DNA of 64,000 bases from Azospirillum rugosum (GCF_017876155.1 NZ_JAGINP010000034.1:1-64000); one strand, 5' to 3'. Numbered from the stretch's first letter, positions 47,473-56,432 are shown. Notes: a model not told the origin generated them from the sequence alone. Translations and numbers: made by a program.

Positions 47473-47595
47473 TTCCGGCAAAGGCAATCAATTCGGTGCC
47501 GCTTCACTCGGCCGGCTACAGCCACGTTGCCGCCGGCGCGGTGCGGGTGTATCCTTTTCGTCTTGTCGGCGTGGAGCGCGCGGGGATCGCGAGCC

Positions 47596-48192
47596 ATGAT
47601 TTCGGGTGTGTCGTCGAACGCTCTCTCAGGGCTGCCACGCTTGGCGGCCGGCCGGACCACGCCCGCGTCCGGCACCACCGACGCGTCCGCAAAGCCCGCA
47701 TCTGACCAGCAGCAGCAACAGATCCAGCAACTCCAGCGCGCCGACGCCAGCGTGCGCCAGCACGAGGCGGCGCATCAGGCGACGGGCGGGCCCTACGCTG
47801 GCGGCGCCTCCTTCACCTACACGCGCGGCCCGGACGGCAAGAACTACGCGACCGCCGGGGAAGTCCCGGTCGACACGAGCCCGGAGCGCGACCCGCAGGC
47901 CACCATCCGCAAGATGGAAACGGTCAAGGCCGCCGCCCTGGCGCCCGCCGACCCGTCGCCGCAGGATCTGCGCGTCGCGCAGCAAGCGGACGCGGCAAAG
48001 GCCCAAGCCCAGCAGGAGTTGCGCGGGGCGTCGTCCGGGGCGGGCGGTGGCGATGCCGGAAAGGACACTCCCGGCAACCCGTCCCCTGGAAACGGAACCG
48101 CCGCCCCGGCGCTGGCGGCGCGCGGGGCGGCGGCGTACGGTGCGGCCAGCGCGATCGGGCGGCAGCCGGCCTACGCCGGCATCACCGTCTGA
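47596..48192 (+). CDS. SprA-related putative metalloprotease (CJM1_0395 family)
   Basis: A 198-residue protein of the SprA-related group. After a low-complexity, Gln-rich start, the core reads DASVRQHEAAHQATGG (51-66) with an HExxH zinc motif (His56, His60), then GGASFTYTRGPDGKNYATAG, EVPVDTSPERDPQATIRKME and AALAPADPSPQDLRVA. A Gly/Ala-rich tail follows. Proteolysis has not been shown for the family as far as I know. It is divergent from the export-protein gene. Confidence 0.85.
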   Translation: MISGVSSNALSGLPRLAAGRTTPASGTTDASAKPASDQQQQQIQQLQRADASVRQHEAAHQATGGPYAGGASFTYTRGPDGKNYATAGEVPVDTSPERDPQATIRKMETVKAAALAPADPSPQDLRVAQQADAAKAQAQQELRGASSGAGGGDAGKDTPGNPSPGNGTAAPALAARGAAAYGAASAIGRQPAYAGITV

Positions 48193-48213
48193 CCGCGCGG
48201 TTCCGGCCGGTCG

Positions 48214-49110
48214 TCAGCGGCGGACCGGGGTTTCGCCGTCCAGGGTCATCAGCGGGCCGTACAGCTCCGGACGGCGGTCGCGGAACACGCCCCAAGACGC
48301 GCGCTGCGCGGCGATGCGGTCGAGGTCGAAACTGGCGGTCAGCACCGTCTCGCTCTCGCGGTCGGCCTGCTCCACCAGCTCGCCCGTCGGCCCCGCGATG
48401 AAGGAGGAGCCGTAGAAGGTGATGGCGCAGGTCTCCCCCTGTTCCCGCCCGACGCGGTTGGAGGCGACCAGCGGCATCAGGTTGGCGCCGGCATGCCCCT
48501 GCATCACCCGGGTCCAGTGGGCCTGGCTGTCGAGCGAGGAGTCCTGCGGCTCCGACCCGATGGCGGTCGGGTAGAGCAGGACCTCCGCGCCTTTCAGCGC
48601 CATGGCGCGGGCGGTTTCCGGGAACCACTGGTCCCAGCAGATGGCGCAGCCAACCGTCGCGTAGCGCGTCTTGTAGACCTGGAATCCGGTGTCGCCGGGG
48701 CTGAAGTAGAATTTCTCCTGATAGCCCGGCCCGTCCGGAATGTGCGATTTGCGGTAGACGCCCAGCACGGATCCGTCGGCGTCGATCATGGCGAGCGAGT
48801 TGTAATAGGCGTTCCGCGCCCGTTCGAAGAAGCTGGTCGGAATGACGACCGAAAGCTCGCGCGCGAGCGCGCTCATCCGGGCGATGACCGGGTGGTCCTC
48901 CACGGGGTGCGCGAGCGCGAAGAGATCCTGCTTCTGGTCCTTGCAGAAGTAGGGGGTCTCGAACAGCTCCTGCGGCAGGATGATCTGGGCGCCGCGCGCC
49001 GCCGCCTGGCGCACCAGGCGCTCGACGCCGGCCACGTTGGCCTCGCGGTCCCAACCGCAGGCCATCTGGGTGGCGGCAAGGGTGACGGTGCGTCCGGAGG
49101 TGGGGCGCAT
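48214..49110 (-). CDS. aguB: N-carbamoylputrescine amidase
   Basis: A 298-residue nitrilase-superfamily amidase that hydrolyses N-carbamoylputrescine to putrescine, CO2 and ammonia. The catalytic triad is Glu48 (LPQELFETPYF), Lys121 (YRKSHIPDGPGY) and Cys158 (CAICWDQWFPE). YFCKDQ and the FYFSPGDTGF stretch are typical of AguB rather than other nitrilases. ATG 49110 with AGGAGC upstream is preferred over ATG 49137. The partner agmatine deiminase gene is not within the window. Confidence 0.93.
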   Translation of the reverse strand: MRPTSGRTVTLAATQMACGWDREANVAGVERLVRQAAARGAQIILPQELFETPYFCKDQKQDLFALAHPVEDHPVIARMSALARELSVVIPTSFFERARNAYYNSLAMIDADGSVLGVYRKSHIPDGPGYQEKFYFSPGDTGFQVYKTRYATVGCAICWDQWFPETARAMALKGAEVLLYPTAIGSEPQDSSLDSQAHWTRVMQGHAGANLMPLVASNRVGREQGETCAITFYGSSFIAGPTGELVEQADRESETVLTASFDLDRIAAQRASWGVFRDRRPELYGPLMTLDGETPVRR

Positions 49111-49592
49111 GGGGCGGTGCTCCTGTGCTCTCATCAACTGGGTGTTTCGCGGTATCCGGCGACGGATCGTCGGCCTTGTTTGGCGGCGAAGCGCGGCTTG
49201 CGCAACCCTTCACGCCGCCGGGAAAACGACTGTCACAAACTCTTCAACATCGGCTGCGGCGGTCCGCGCCTTTCACCCGGGTGCGTTCGGCGCGATCGGC
49301 AAGAGAAACGGAAGAGCATACCAGAGTATGATGCGTCGGCGCGTCGCTCCATTCCTGTATCCGTTGTCCATTCCTTCCCGCCTTCGGAAATTGGCGCTGA
49401 CGTTGTTCATCAGGCGGATTTTTCGCATCCATCCCGCCCGCTGGGCCGCCTCAGCGCCGACATTGTTTAGTCACGCATTTTCTTTGCGCATTTTTCGCGA
49501 AACGATATGATCGATGGAGTGGTTTTTAATTGCTCTGAAGGGGTGCCGAACGCTGCGCGCCCCCTCGGTGCGGCTGCTGAAAGATTGTTTTC
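49111..49592. other. 482-base divergent intergenic region
   Basis: This lies between aguB (minus) and the MarR gene (plus). It becomes AT-rich toward the MarR gene. One inverted repeat, CATAC-CAGA-GTATG (49317-49330), could be a regulator site. I see no gene in it. Confidence 0.5.
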
Positions 49593-50120
49593 ATGGACCG
49601 GAGAATCAAGAGACGGGAGCCCAACATCGTCTTCGCGCAGGTCGGCCAGACGATGGCCGACCCGCAGGAGTCCGAGGGCAACCTGTCCCACGCCGCGCGG
49701 GAGGTGCACCGTGCCTTTGCGCGCGCGCTCCAGAACCGCATCGCCAGCCACGGCGTCAGCATGGGGCAGTGGTATTTCCTGCGCGCGCTATGGGACGAGG
49801 ACGGGCTGACCCAGCGCGAGCTGAGCCAGCGCGTCGGCATGATGGAGCCGACCACCGTCACCGCCCTGAACACGATGGAGCGGCAGGATCTGGTGCGGCG
49901 CGTCCGCAACCCGCACGACCGGCGGAAGGTCAACATCTTCCTGACGCCGAAGGGCAGGGCGCTGCGCACCGACATCCTGCCCTGCGCGAACGAGATCGCG
50001 GAGCTGGCGACGCGCGGCATTTCCCCCGGCGAGGTCGCGACGGCGATCAGCGTGCTGCGCCGGATCGCCTCCAACCTCGCCTCTCTGCCCTCGCAGGAGA
50101 TGGACGACGAGCTGGGCTGA
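49593..50120 (+). CDS. MarR-family transcriptional regulator
   Basis: A 175-residue winged-helix regulator. The DNA-binding part has LTQRELSQRVGMMEPTTVTA and the wing VRRVRNPHDRRKVNIFLTPK, with the conserved DRR. The N-terminal and C-terminal helices for dimerisation are present. ATG 49593 gives an N-terminal extension; ATG 49653 is an alternative. MarR proteins usually repress divergent or nearby genes in response to phenolics or metabolites; aguB is the divergent neighbour. The ligand is unknown. Confidence 0.9.
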   Translation: MDRRIKRREPNIVFAQVGQTMADPQESEGNLSHAAREVHRAFARALQNRIASHGVSMGQWYFLRALWDEDGLTQRELSQRVGMMEPTTVTALNTMERQDLVRRVRNPHDRRKVNIFLTPKGRALRTDILPCANEIAELATRGISPGEVATAISVLRRIASNLASLPSQEMDDELG

Positions 50121-50168
50121 GCATCCGATAGGGCCCGACCTTCGGTCGCAAGGATCGAACGGCGACGG

Positions 50169-51476
50169 TCAGTCGTCGAGATCGGGCGGCGGCGGCAGGC
50201 TGGCGCCGGTCAGGTTGGCCCCGGTGAACTTGGCGTCACGGATGTTGGCATCGCTCAGGATCGCGCCGGTCAGGTCCGCGTTCGAGAAATCGCAGCCGGC
50301 CAGGTTCGCCCCGCGCAGATTGATCCGCACGCAGGATGCGCCGGAGAAATTGCAGCCGGTGAGGTTGGCGGCCCACAGGCGTCCGGTGGGCTTCCCGTCC
50401 GGTCCCTTGATGTCCACCCAGCCGATGCCCGCCCCGTCGAAGCGCGCGCCGCTGAGGTTGGCGCCGCGAAGCGTGGCGCCGTCGAGGATGGCGCCGGTGA
50501 AGTCGCTGTCGGACAGGTCGGCGCCGGAAATGTCGCACATGATCAGCAGCGCGTCGCGCATCTTGGCGCCGGTCAGGATGGTGCCCTTCAGGTTGGCGCC
50601 CGACAGGTTCACGCCATGCAGGTCGATGTGCGACAGGTCGGCCCCGCCGAGGTCGGCACGCGATCCCATGGCGCCGTTGGTGTTGATCCAGGTGTAGTGG
50701 CTGTGCAGCGACTCCTGGATCTGCACCGAGAAATTCTCGGCGGAGCGGGCGAGGTTCGCCCCGGTGGTGTCGGCCCCGGCGAGGTCCGCGCCCTCCATCT
50801 TGGCGCCCTGGAGGTCGGCGTTCCGCAAATTGGCCCCGGCCAGCACCGTGCCGGTCAGGTTCGCGTCGCGCAGAATCGCACCCTGCAGGTTCACGCCCGA
50901 CATGTTGCAACCGCGCAGGTCGGCACGCGCGAGGTTGCAGTTCTTCATGCTGGACCGCATCAGCGTCGCGCCGGTCATCAGCGCGCCTTCGCAATCGGCC
51001 CCGTTCATCGAAACGTCGGTCAGGTCGGCGCCGGACAGGTTGGCGTTCGCCATCATCGCGTCGTCGAAGTCGCTGCCGGTCAGGTCCGACCGGACGAAAT
51101 CCAGGCCCTTTCCGCCCTTGCCGCCGCCGCCGTACAGCAGGGCGCCGCCGCGCAGGTCGGCTTCCTTCAGGATGGCTCGCTTCATCTTCGCGCCGCGCAT
51201 ACGGGCACCGCGCAGGTCGGCGCGGTAGAGGTTGCAGCCCGTCAGGTCGGCCTTGGTCAGGTGCGCCGCGAACAGGTCCGCGTGGCTGAGGTTGGCATTG
51301 GACAGGTCGCAATGCGCCAGGTTGGCGCCGGACAGCTTCCCCTGGGTCAGGTCGACGCCGGACAGGTTCGACCCTTCCAGGTTTCCCATGGTCAGGTTGG
51401 CGCGGCTTCCACCGGCTTTGTTCTTCAGCCATCGCTCGTGCTTTTCCAGCACGGCGACCAACTCGTGTGGCGTCAT
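50169..51476 (-). CDS. pentapeptide-repeat protein
   Basis: A 435-residue protein made mainly of A(D/N)LXX pentapeptide repeats in several blocks (about 30-100, 130-250, 285-350 and 380-425) that fold as a right-handed quadrilateral beta helix. The blocks are split by non-repeat loops, one rich in glycine (LLYGGGGKGGKG) and one with Trp and Tyr (SHYTWINTNG). A short helical N-terminus (TPHELVAVLEKHERWL) precedes them. There is no signal peptide. The function is unknown; some family members mimic DNA and bind gyrase, but nothing here shows that. ATG 51476 is chosen; TTG 51503 with AAAGGG upstream is possible. Confidence 0.88.
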   Translation of the reverse strand: MTPHELVAVLEKHERWLKNKAGGSRANLTMGNLEGSNLSGVDLTQGKLSGANLAHCDLSNANLSHADLFAAHLTKADLTGCNLYRADLRGARMRGAKMKRAILKEADLRGGALLYGGGGKGGKGLDFVRSDLTGSDFDDAMMANANLSGADLTDVSMNGADCEGALMTGATLMRSSMKNCNLARADLRGCNMSGVNLQGAILRDANLTGTVLAGANLRNADLQGAKMEGADLAGADTTGANLARSAENFSVQIQESLHSHYTWINTNGAMGSRADLGGADLSHIDLHGVNLSGANLKGTILTGAKMRDALLIMCDISGADLSDSDFTGAILDGATLRGANLSGARFDGAGIGWVDIKGPDGKPTGRLWAANLTGCNFSGASCVRINLRGANLAGCDFSNADLTGAILSDANIRDAKFTGANLTGASLPPPPDLDD

Positions 51477-51689
51477 GGCCAGACCCGATGTCAGCCGTTG
51501 CAAGACGCCCTTTCCCGGGGGAGCGGGCGCGGATCACAGAAATCCTGGGCCAGTGTCATAAGATAATCTCTTTCATTCGTTAAGATGGATCGCCGGCCTG
51601 CGGCATCGGCGACCCTGTCGCCCTGCGGGTCGAACGGAGCGCCCCGGAAAGGGGCAAGCGACATGGGGCAATTAAGGAGGGTCTTGGGG

Positions 51690-52415
51690 ATGAGCACGGG
51701 ACACACGGTTGCGGCTTTCGACGCCGAACTGGCGCAGCTGCATCGGATCATCGTGACCATGGGGCAGCGGGTGGAAGCCCAGTTCGCCGCCGCGCTGGAG
51801 TGCATCACCGAGCGCGACGCCGAAAAGGCGGCGGAGGTCATCCGCAACGACGCGGAGATCGACCGGCTGGAACTGGAGCTGGAGGGGATGTGCGTCCGGC
51901 TGCTGGCGCTTCGCCAGCCCATGGCGAAGGATCTGCGGGACATTGTGTCGGCCCTGAAGATCGCCTCCAACCTGGAGCGGATGGGGGACTTCGCGGGCTC
52001 GGTCGCGAAGCGCGCGGTGACGCTGGCGACCCTGTCGGTGGCGCCGCCGGTGTCGTCGCTGTCCTGGATGGGCCAGACGGTGCTCGGCATGATCCGCGAT
52101 ATGGTGCGCGCCTACGAGACGCAGGACGCCGAGCTTGCCCTGTCCGTCCGCAACCGCGACGGCGACGTCGATTCGGCCTACACCAGCCTGTTCCGGGAAT
52201 TCCTCACCTACATGATGGAAACCCCGACGCAGATCACCGGCTGCACGCATCTGCTGTTCGTTGCCAAGTCGATCGAGCGCATCGGCGACCACGCCACCAA
52301 CGTGGCGGAAAACGTCTGCTACATGGTTCAGGGGCGCCTGCCGTCGGAGGAGCGCGTGAAGGGCGACCTCAGCAGCTTCGCCGTGGTCGACGGCCATCCG
52401 GAGGAGGGAAAGTAA
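51690..52415 (+). CDS. phoU: phosphate signalling protein PhoU
   Basis: A 241-residue PhoU with two three-helix bundles. Metal-binding motifs occur in both halves: LRDIVSALKIASNLERMGDF (about 95-114) and FVAKSIERIGDHATNVAE (about 193-210). PhoU links the Pst transporter to PhoR/PhoB, and in alphaproteobacteria limits phosphate uptake. No pst, phoB or phoR gene is in the window, so this copy stands apart. ATG 51690 with GGAGGG upstream gives the typical start; ATG 51663 is in frame. Confidence 0.93.
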   Translation: MSTGHTVAAFDAELAQLHRIIVTMGQRVEAQFAAALECITERDAEKAAEVIRNDAEIDRLELELEGMCVRLLALRQPMAKDLRDIVSALKIASNLERMGDFAGSVAKRAVTLATLSVAPPVSSLSWMGQTVLGMIRDMVRAYETQDAELALSVRNRDGDVDSAYTSLFREFLTYMMETPTQITGCTHLLFVAKSIERIGDHATNVAENVCYMVQGRLPSEERVKGDLSSFAVVDGHPEEGK

Positions 52416-52458
52416 GCCCCAATCGGCGGATTCGAATCGCCGGCCGGTGCGGGACCGG

Positions 52459-52483
52459 GGAACCGACGGGCCCGCCCGCGGTT
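52459..52483 (+). promoter_or_regulatory. EcfG-type promoter candidate for the HHE gene
   Basis: GGAAC (52459-52463), a 16-base spacer and GGTT (52480-52483) match GGAAC-N16/17-NGTT. The HHE gene ATG is 36 bases downstream. Confidence 0.5.
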
Positions 52484-52519
52484 CTTCGATCCGGGCGCAG
52501 CAACCGGAGATCGGCAGCC

Positions 52520-52966
52520 ATGATCGCCGCGATCATCGAACAGGACCACGACGCCGGTCGGGAATTCTTCGCCGACATCGGCAACGCGACCCAACCCGCT
52601 TGGGAAGGGCGCGCGGACGGGATGGCGGCTTTCGCGAATCTTTGGGAACGCCACGGCATCACGCTGGACCGGGCCGTCGCCCCGCATCTGTCCGCGGTGC
52701 CGCAGCTTCGCACCGACCTGGACGCTCTGCTCACCCAGCAGCGGCTGGTGGTCGAGCGGGCCCGCGACCTTGTCCGGCGCGCGTCCGGGCGCGATGCGGA
52801 TGGGCGCTGGCTGACCGACTTCGAAGGGCTGAAGGCGTTGTTCGACGACCAGTGCCAGCGGGAATCGTCGCACTTGCTCCCGGTCATCCGCGACCGTGTT
52901 CCACCCGAGGAGGTGGCGGAGATGACCCGCGCCGCCCGCGCCCTCCGGGAGCAGCGGCGGGGATAA
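52520..52966 (+). CDS. hemerythrin-like HHE domain protein
   Basis: A 148-residue helical protein with histidines spaced as in HHE cation-binding domains: IIEQDHDAGREFF (5-17), LWERHGITLDRAVAPHLSAV (about 40-59) and QRESSHLLPVIRD (about 113-125). The first and last motifs are clear; the middle glutamate and histidine placement is less certain, so iron binding is inferred. GGAGA precedes ATG 52520, and a general-stress promoter lies upstream. It follows phoU by 104 bases but probably has its own promoter. Confidence 0.7.
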   Translation: MIAAIIEQDHDAGREFFADIGNATQPAWEGRADGMAAFANLWERHGITLDRAVAPHLSAVPQLRTDLDALLTQQRLVVERARDLVRRASGRDADGRWLTDFEGLKALFDDQCQRESSHLLPVIRDRVPPEEVAEMTRAARALREQRRG

Positions 52967-52994
52967 AACCCCTTTCCGCCGCTCCGCAAAATGA

Positions 52995-53219
52995 TCAGTG
53001 CTTCGGCTTCCAGCCGTCACCGACCCGCTCGTACCGGCGCTTCACGGCCGCCCAGGCGACCTTGCGCGCCAATTCCTCGCGCTGAAGGGCCTGCCGTGCG
53101 GCCGGCGACCGGCAGCCCTGCCAAGCGTTGTTGAACGCGGAGCGGTATATGTCCTGGGCGGCGGAAGGCAGGTTGGCCTTCACCGAGTCGGGAAGCTCCG
53201 TGTTGGTACGATAGGTCAT
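52995..53219 (-). CDS. chaB: ChaB family protein
   Basis: A 74-residue ChaB-fold protein with LPDSVKANLPSAAQDIYRSA (about 9-28), then FNNAWQGC, and the C-terminal KVAWAAVKRRYERVGDGWKP. E. coli ChaB is thought to regulate the ChaA cation antiporter, but no chaA gene is near. ATG 53219 has GGAGG upstream. It is convergent with the HHE gene. Confidence 0.9.
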   Translation of the reverse strand: MTYRTNTELPDSVKANLPSAAQDIYRSAFNNAWQGCRSPAARQALQREELARKVAWAAVKRRYERVGDGWKPKH

Positions 53220-53373
53220 GAGCGTTTCCTCCGTACATTCTTCAATTTCTTTTGCCAACAGTATAGACCGATGTTCCTCACCGTTTGTAGGGCTTTTCGG
53301 CGGTAGGGATTTTCGGGGAGCACCTGCACCTGCACCTGCACCGGCGAATGGCGGTGGCGAAGGCGCGAAACGG

Positions 53374-53410
53374 AAAAGGCCCTTCCCCGGCTGGCGGGGA
53401 AGGGCCTTTT
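53374..53410. terminator. bidirectional terminator
   Basis: AAAAGGCCCTTCCCC (53374-53388), loop GGCTGGC, GGGGAAGGGCCTTTT (53396-53410): a perfect 15-base stem with A and T ends on both strands. It ends the minus-strand HTH gene transcript coming from the right. Confidence 0.85.
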
Positions 53411-53442
53411 CACAAACCCAAGCGGATGACGAAAACCCGATT

Positions 53443-54297
53443 TTATGGCGTGCGGCGCGCGGTGCGGTGGGCCGGGATCGGAATGGGGCGAATCGCCTGT
53501 TCCTCACGGCGGCTCGCCGACATGTCGATCTCGATCCGCGCCAGCGCCTTGCGCAGTTCGTGCACGGCCTCGGACAATGTCTGGATCGAGCCCTCGCCCG
53601 GCTGCTGGCGCCAGCCGCGGTAGGCGGCCAAGCACCCGCGCGCGGTGTCCCGCAGGCGGGCCTCCACGGCGTCGACCGGCGGCGGGTTGCTGCCGGTGCG
53701 GGGCGCTTCCCCCGCGGCCGCCGGGGCGGCGGAGGGGGCCGGAGCCGCGGCGGACTGGACCGGCTCCGGCGCGGGCTGCGGCGCCGGCTGGGGATCCGGG
53801 CGGTTCAGGCGAAGCGTCTCGGTCTGCTGCGGGGCGGCGCGGCGTTCCTCGACCTGCGGAGCGGCCGGCTGCGGCGCGGCGGCCGGGGGAGGAGCGGACG
53901 GACGCACCTCCGCCTTCGGCGCCTCGGCGACCGCCTTCGGGCGGCGCTCCGCGCGTGCCGCGGGCTTGGCGGCCGGCGGAGCGGCCGGTTCGGCAACCGT
54001 CGGAGCCGCGTCCGGAGACTCGGCTGCCGGCGATTGTGCGGCCGGCTCCTCGCTCACGGGCGCTTCAGCGGCTGCGGCCTCGGCCGGGGCCTCGGCGGCG
54101 TCCTCGCCGGCTCCGCCGGCTGCCTCGGCCTTGCGGATGATGTAGGAGATGGCGCTCGGCGTGCACTCGAATTCTCGCGCGATCGCCGACAAGGTTGCGC
54201 CGGAACGATAACGCTCAAGAATCTGCGGCCACGCCGACTGGGGGATTCTTCCGCGCTTCTTTGGAGCCTCCGGTTCGGTCCCGGTTTCTGCGTTCAT
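53443..54297 (-). CDS. helix-turn-helix protein with a long Ala/Pro-rich linker
   Basis: A 284-residue protein with three parts. The N-terminus has a basic PKKRGRIPQ patch and a helix-turn-helix (about 18-58; ILERYRSGATLSAIAREFEC and TPSAISYIIRKA), like resolvase or Tc3-type HTH domains. The middle (about 60-200) is low-complexity Ala/Pro/Glu sequence, probably disordered. The C-terminus (about 205-284) is helical (VEARLRDTARGCLAAYRGW, then LSEAVHELRKALARIEIDM). No family is recognised for the whole; it is probably a DNA-binding regulator. ATG 54297 is chosen; ATG 54333 is in frame. Neither has a strong ribosome site. Confidence 0.75.
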   Translation of the reverse strand: MNAETGTEPEAPKKRGRIPQSAWPQILERYRSGATLSAIAREFECTPSAISYIIRKAEAAGGAGEDAAEAPAEAAAAEAPVSEEPAAQSPAAESPDAAPTVAEPAAPPAAKPAARAERRPKAVAEAPKAEVRPSAPPPAAAPQPAAPQVEERRAAPQQTETLRLNRPDPQPAPQPAPEPVQSAAAPAPSAAPAAAGEAPRTGSNPPPVDAVEARLRDTARGCLAAYRGWRQQPGEGSIQTLSEAVHELRKALARIEIDMSASRREEQAIRPIPIPAHRTARRTP

Positions 54298-54738
54298 TAT
54301 GTCGCTCGGTTGCCAAAGTGAATTTTGAGTCATTCGTCAGCTGCTTGGGCCGTATCGCACGCCTCTGACGCTGCGTGACGCGGGCGCGTGCACGTGGCGA
54401 TACGTCAGGAGCCGGTCTTGCGGGCGATGTTGTCGGTACCGATGAATATCGGGAACTTGCCGGGAAATTACCAGCAGAACTTTGCGCAGCAAAGCAAAAT
54501 TGCGCCTATGCAGGACGCGCGAAGCCTTAGTCCGAAGGCACGAGCGCCGGTTGCGCGGTCGTTCCGTCGAAATGCATAGCGGCGTGCCGTGGCGCCTTTT
54601 TAAAAGGCATGTTTGTTGTCGTGAATCCGCGAAAGCGTCCGTTTGAAAATCGCATGGTCCGGAATGCGTCGCGGCGCGTTCTGTTGAAAAGACGCGGCCC
54701 CATGCGGGCGCGTGCTGTAAGACTGGCGGAGTTCCTTC
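54298..54738. other. 441-base intergenic region upstream of htrA
   Basis: This is the divergent region between the HTH gene and htrA. It is less GC-rich, with two TTGAAA words (54643-54648 and 54684-54689) but no correctly spaced heat-shock or extracytoplasmic-stress promoter that I can support. A 63-codon frame at 54388-54579 has no coding signs beyond being open. Confidence 0.45.
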
Positions 54739-56286
54739 ATGCCGCATTTTCCCGATTCCATCCGGCTCATGCCGCGCCTGACGCAATCCACGGTCCAGGC
54801 CGGCGTCGTCGCGGCCGCGCTGGCCACCCTGCCGGTCGTCGCAACGCCGGCGAGCGCACAGGACCAGGCGCCGGCAGCAACAGCGTTCCGCGGCGCACCG
54901 GCGGGCTTTGCCGACTTGGCGGAAAAGCAGGTCGATGCCGTCGTCTTCATTTCGACCACGCAGGCGGCTCCGCAGGCCGGGGCGCGCGGACAGGAAACGC
55001 CGGAATTCCCCCCGGGCTCGCCCTTCGAGGATTTCTTCCGTGAATTCCGCAACCGCCAGCGCGACCAGCAGCCTCCGCAACAGCAGCAGCGACCGACCGC
55101 GGCGCTGGGCTCAGGCTTCATCATCGATGCCGCCGGCTTCGTGGTGACCAACGGCCATGTGGTGTCGGAGGCCGACGAGATTTCGGTGACGCTGCACGAC
55201 GGCACCAAGCTGCCGGCCAAGGTGGTGGGGGTCGACACGCCGACCGACATCGCCCTGCTGAAGGTGGAAAGCCGCAAGCCCCTGACCGCGTCGTCCTGGG
55301 GCGACAGCGACAAGACCCGCATCGGCGACTGGGTGGTCGCCATCGGCAACCCGTTCGGGCTGGGCGGCACCGTCACCGCCGGCATCCTGTCGGCGCGGGC
55401 CCGCGACATCCAGCAAGGCCCCTATGACGACTATCTGCAGACCGACGCCTCGATCAACCGCGGCAACTCCGGCGGCCCGCTCTACAACATGGACGGCGAG
55501 GTGATCGGCATCAACACGGCGATCTATTCGCCGACCGGCGGTTCCGTCGGCATCGGCTTCGCCATCCCCGCCACGATCGCGAAGCCGGTGGTGGATCAGC
55601 TGCGCGATCACGGCCAGGTCCGGCGCGGCTGGCTCGGCGTTCAGGTGCAGCGCGTGACCCCCGACATCGCCGACAGCCTGGGCATGCCGGATCCGAAGGG
55701 CGCGCTGGTCACCAGCGTCTCGCCCGACAGTCCGGCGGGGAAAGGCGGCGTGCGCCAGGGCGACATCATCACCAGCTTCAACGGCAAGGCCATCGAGCAG
55801 ATGCGCGAACTTCCGCGCGTCGTCGCCGCGACGGAGATCGGCCGCAAGGTTCCGGTGGATGTCCTGCGCGAAGGCAAGCCGCAGACGGTCGACGTCACCG
55901 TGGGCGAGCTTGAGCAACAGCAGCAGGTCGCGGCCGCCGGGTCCAGCGGCACCCCGCCGGCAACCTCGCAGGTCGAGTCGAAGAAGGTGCTGGGCCTGAC
56001 CCTGTCGCCGCTGACGCCCGGCCTGCGCGAGGCCTTTTCGATCAACACCGACGTCGACGGCATCGTCGTCACCGAGGTCGGCGACGCCAGCCCGGGCAAC
56101 GACCGCGGCATCGAGGCCGGCGACGTGATCGTGGAGGCGGGGCAGGAGCCCGTGAAGACGCCCGACGAGCTGGACAAGCGCATCCAGGCGGCGCGGACGG
56201 AGGGGCGCAAGACCGTCCTGATGCTGGTCAGCCGCGACGGCGACCTTCGCTACGTGCCGCTGCCCATCGAGGACAAGAAGGGATAA
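54739..56286 (+). CDS. degP: periplasmic serine protease HtrA/DegP (Do family)
   Basis: A 515-residue periplasmic protease/chaperone. The signal peptide runs to ATPASAQ (about 35-41). The trypsin-like domain has His140 (VTNGHVV), Asp170 (TDIALLKV) and Ser244 (GNSGGPL), and the Gln-rich LA loop lies at about 108-118. Two PDZ domains follow (about 265-360 and 405-505; the first begins RRGWLGVQVQRV). All catalytic residues are intact. ATG 54769 is an alternative start that gives a more compact signal peptide. Confidence 0.94.
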   Translation: MPHFPDSIRLMPRLTQSTVQAGVVAAALATLPVVATPASAQDQAPAATAFRGAPAGFADLAEKQVDAVVFISTTQAAPQAGARGQETPEFPPGSPFEDFFREFRNRQRDQQPPQQQQRPTAALGSGFIIDAAGFVVTNGHVVSEADEISVTLHDGTKLPAKVVGVDTPTDIALLKVESRKPLTASSWGDSDKTRIGDWVVAIGNPFGLGGTVTAGILSARARDIQQGPYDDYLQTDASINRGNSGGPLYNMDGEVIGINTAIYSPTGGSVGIGFAIPATIAKPVVDQLRDHGQVRRGWLGVQVQRVTPDIADSLGMPDPKGALVTSVSPDSPAGKGGVRQGDIITSFNGKAIEQMRELPRVVAATEIGRKVPVDVLREGKPQTVDVTVGELEQQQQVAAAGSSGTPPATSQVESKKVLGLTLSPLTPGLREAFSINTDVDGIVVTEVGDASPGNDRGIEAGDVIVEAGQEPVKTPDELDKRIQAARTEGRKTVLMLVSRDGDLRYVPLPIEDKKG

Positions 56287-56432
56287 GGGCACCCGGCTCA
56301 GGCATTTGGGTCCAGGCACTGGGGACACGCGGCACGGTCATACCTTTTCCGCTACCGTTCACCCGGCGGCCGGCGTATTTTGCCGGCCGTCTGGCGAATG
56401 GGCCATGTGGCGAATGGCTTTTGGCGAATGGG

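Noticed and set aside
52421..52442. GATTCGAATC resembling a tRNA T-loop
   Set aside because: No acceptor, D or anticodon stems can be folded around it; it is a short palindrome after phoU.
53258..53277. GGAAC on the minus strand upstream of chaB as an EcfG promoter
   Set aside because: TGTT follows after only 12 bases, so the spacing does not fit.
53321..53343. Tandem CACCTG units
   Set aside because: Fewer than four full copies in a GC-rich intergenic stretch; too short to support a function.
54388..54579. 63-codon frame upstream of htrA
   Set aside because: No ribosome site, no hydrophobic or conserved pattern, and it lies in a promoter region.
54684..54703. TTGAAA and CCCCAT resembling a heat-shock sigma-32 promoter for htrA
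   Set aside because: The spacer is only 8 bases; 11 or more is expected.
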